Below are positions 63,195-64,000 of a stretch of DNA of 64,000 nt, piece by piece. This DNA comes from Halomonas beimenensis. GTDB lineage: Bacteria; Pseudomonadota; Gammaproteobacteria; Pseudomonadales; Halomonadaceae. The notes under the pieces were generated by a model. That model had not been told where the DNA came from, did not search any database, and saw only the letters and a program-made list of their open reading frames with translations. Each line of letters starts with the position of its first letter. Positions within the stretch are counted from its first letter, which is position 1. The DNA lies in NCBI RefSeq assembly GCF_002549795.1, contig NZ_CP021435.1, forward strand, positions 2,294,001-2,358,000, given 5' to 3'. The position numbers were made by a program, and so were the translations under genes.

Positions 63195-63994
63195 CCGCCC
63201 TACCGAGCCATGACGACCGCCCCGTCGCCGATCGCGACTGGCGAGCCCGCGTCGCCCATGCCTTCTCCCGAGCCGCGCCCCACTACCCTGAGCGCGCCCG
63301 GGCCCAGCAGGCCATGGGGCAACGGCTGCTCGACCGGCTTCCGACGCAGGCCTCCGCCGTGCTGGACCTGGGCTGCGGGCCGGGGGAGATGACCGCCGAG
63401 CTGGCGCGACGTTTCGGCCCCGGCGGCCGGGTCCATGGCCTGGACCTGGCGCCGGGCATGCTCGAGGAGGCCCGCCGTCGACACGGGCACGGGATCCGCT
63501 GGCTATGCGCCGATGCCGCCGAGCTGCCGCTGGCCGAGGGCGAGCTCGACCTGGTGGTCTCCAACCTGGCCCTGCAGTGGTGTCCCGACCTGGAGGCCGT
63601 GCTGGCCGAGATCCATCGGGTGTTGCGCCCCGGCGGCCGGGCCCTGATCAACACCCTGGGCCCGGGGACCCTCGCCGAGGTCGGCCGCGCCTGGGAGCGG
63701 CCGGGACGCCCTGCCGCGCTGCTGGCGTTCCGCGATGCGGCCTGCCACCGGCTGGCCGCCCATCGGGCCGGCTTCCGCGAGGTGTCGGTGGCATCGCGCA
63801 CCGAGCGCTTCCACTACCCCGACCTCGCGGCGGTGATGGCCTCGATCAAGGGCGTGGGCGCCCAGGTCGCCCGCCCCGGTGCCCGGCTCTCCCGAGCCGA
63901 CCTGGCCCGAGCCACCCGCCGCTACGAGGCACTTCGCACGGAGGCGGGACTGCCCGTGTCCTATCGCCTGCTGACCCTGACCCTGGAGCATTGA
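63191..63994 (+). CDS. bioC: Malonyl-ACP O-methyltransferase
   Basis: A 267-residue SAM-dependent methyltransferase that starts pimelate synthesis by methylating malonyl-ACP. SAM motif I VLDLGCGPGEMTAELARRFG, then GLDLAPGMLEEARRR, CADAAELPLAEGELDLVVSNLALQW, and the helical C-terminal substrate cap (LLAFRDAACHRLA). ATG at 63191 is coupled to bioH. Ends just before the window edge. Confidence 0.95.
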   Translation: MTALPSHDDRPVADRDWRARVAHAFSRAAPHYPERARAQQAMGQRLLDRLPTQASAVLDLGCGPGEMTAELARRFGPGGRVHGLDLAPGMLEEARRRHGHGIRWLCADAAELPLAEGELDLVVSNLALQWCPDLEAVLAEIHRVLRPGGRALINTLGPGTLAEVGRAWERPGRPAALLAFRDAACHRLAAHRAGFREVSVASRTERFHYPDLAAVMASIKGVGAQVARPGARLSRADLARATRRYEALRTEAGLPVSYRLLTLTLEH

Positions 63995-63995
63995 G

Positions 63996-64000
63996 ATGGC
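63996..64000 (+). CDS. Probable start of next bio gene (bioD expected), only five bases in window
   Basis: An ATG follows one base after the bioC stop codon, with GGAG in the last bioC codons. In Pseudomonas-like operons the next gene is bioD (dethiobiotin synthetase). Nothing of the protein can be read here, so the name is only by operon expectation. Confidence 0.4.

Overview
The window is 64 kb of a high-GC gammaproteobacterial chromosome. The gene content (mrdAB cell-elongation cluster, accBC-prmA-dusB-fis-purH block, bioBFHC operon, class III PPi-dependent phosphofructokinase, DUF2333 and DUF3141 proteins) fits a Halomonas-like member of the Halomonadaceae. That placement is an inference from gene content and order, not from a marker-gene comparison. 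I saw no rRNA, tRNA, CRISPR array, prophage or insertion sequence. Nearly all of the DNA is coding.

Left end (1-9.6 kb, all minus strand): a surface-structure locus. A repeat-rich lipoprotein comes first, then a two-partner-secretion type outer-membrane transporter with its own promoter, then a Flp/Tad pilus set in the order flp, rcpC, rcpA, tadA, tadB, tadC (cut by the window edge). An Lpp-like alanine-zipper lipoprotein lies upstream.

9.7-23.1 kb: a Tat-type L,D-transpeptidase, a divergent phosphoketolase-family enzyme, an orphan short GspE/PilB-type ATPase, a two-TM potassium channel, topA with a translationally coupled small gene, a large DUF3141 (PhaC-like) protein, and a shrunken biotin-carboxylase-like pseudoenzyme divergent from a LysR regulator.

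23.2-34.7 kb: lipA faces a long minus-strand cluster proA-nadD-rsfS-rlmH-mrdA-rodA-mltB-rlpA-dacA-ybeD-lipB. This is the conserved cell-wall elongation and lipoate group, with many start/stop overlaps.

34.8-46.4 kb: two adjacent membrane proteins with degenerate GGDEF domains, a DedA-PAP2 fusion, a LysE exporter, ubiX-mpl, PPi-phosphofructokinase, a fused phosphatase/kinase protein that has lost key catalytic residues in both halves, inorganic pyrophosphatase and DUF2333.

46.7-64 kb: dsbD, accB-accC, prmA, dusB-fis, purH, gabD, folE-folX, a small exported protein, srkA, comF, and bioBFHC running into the probable start of bioD. A BirA-like operator lies in front of bioB, and a LitR/CarH-like operator lies in front of folE.

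The most unusual items are: the two closely related intergenic arrays (CAAGCTG heptamers, then an intrinsic terminator, then a 14-mer array running into the next stop codon); the lipoprotein/TPS/Flp locus with no TpsA substrate; the light-regulator-like site at folE; and a run of pseudoenzymes (biotin carboxylase-like, GGDEF-like, kinase/phosphatase-like).
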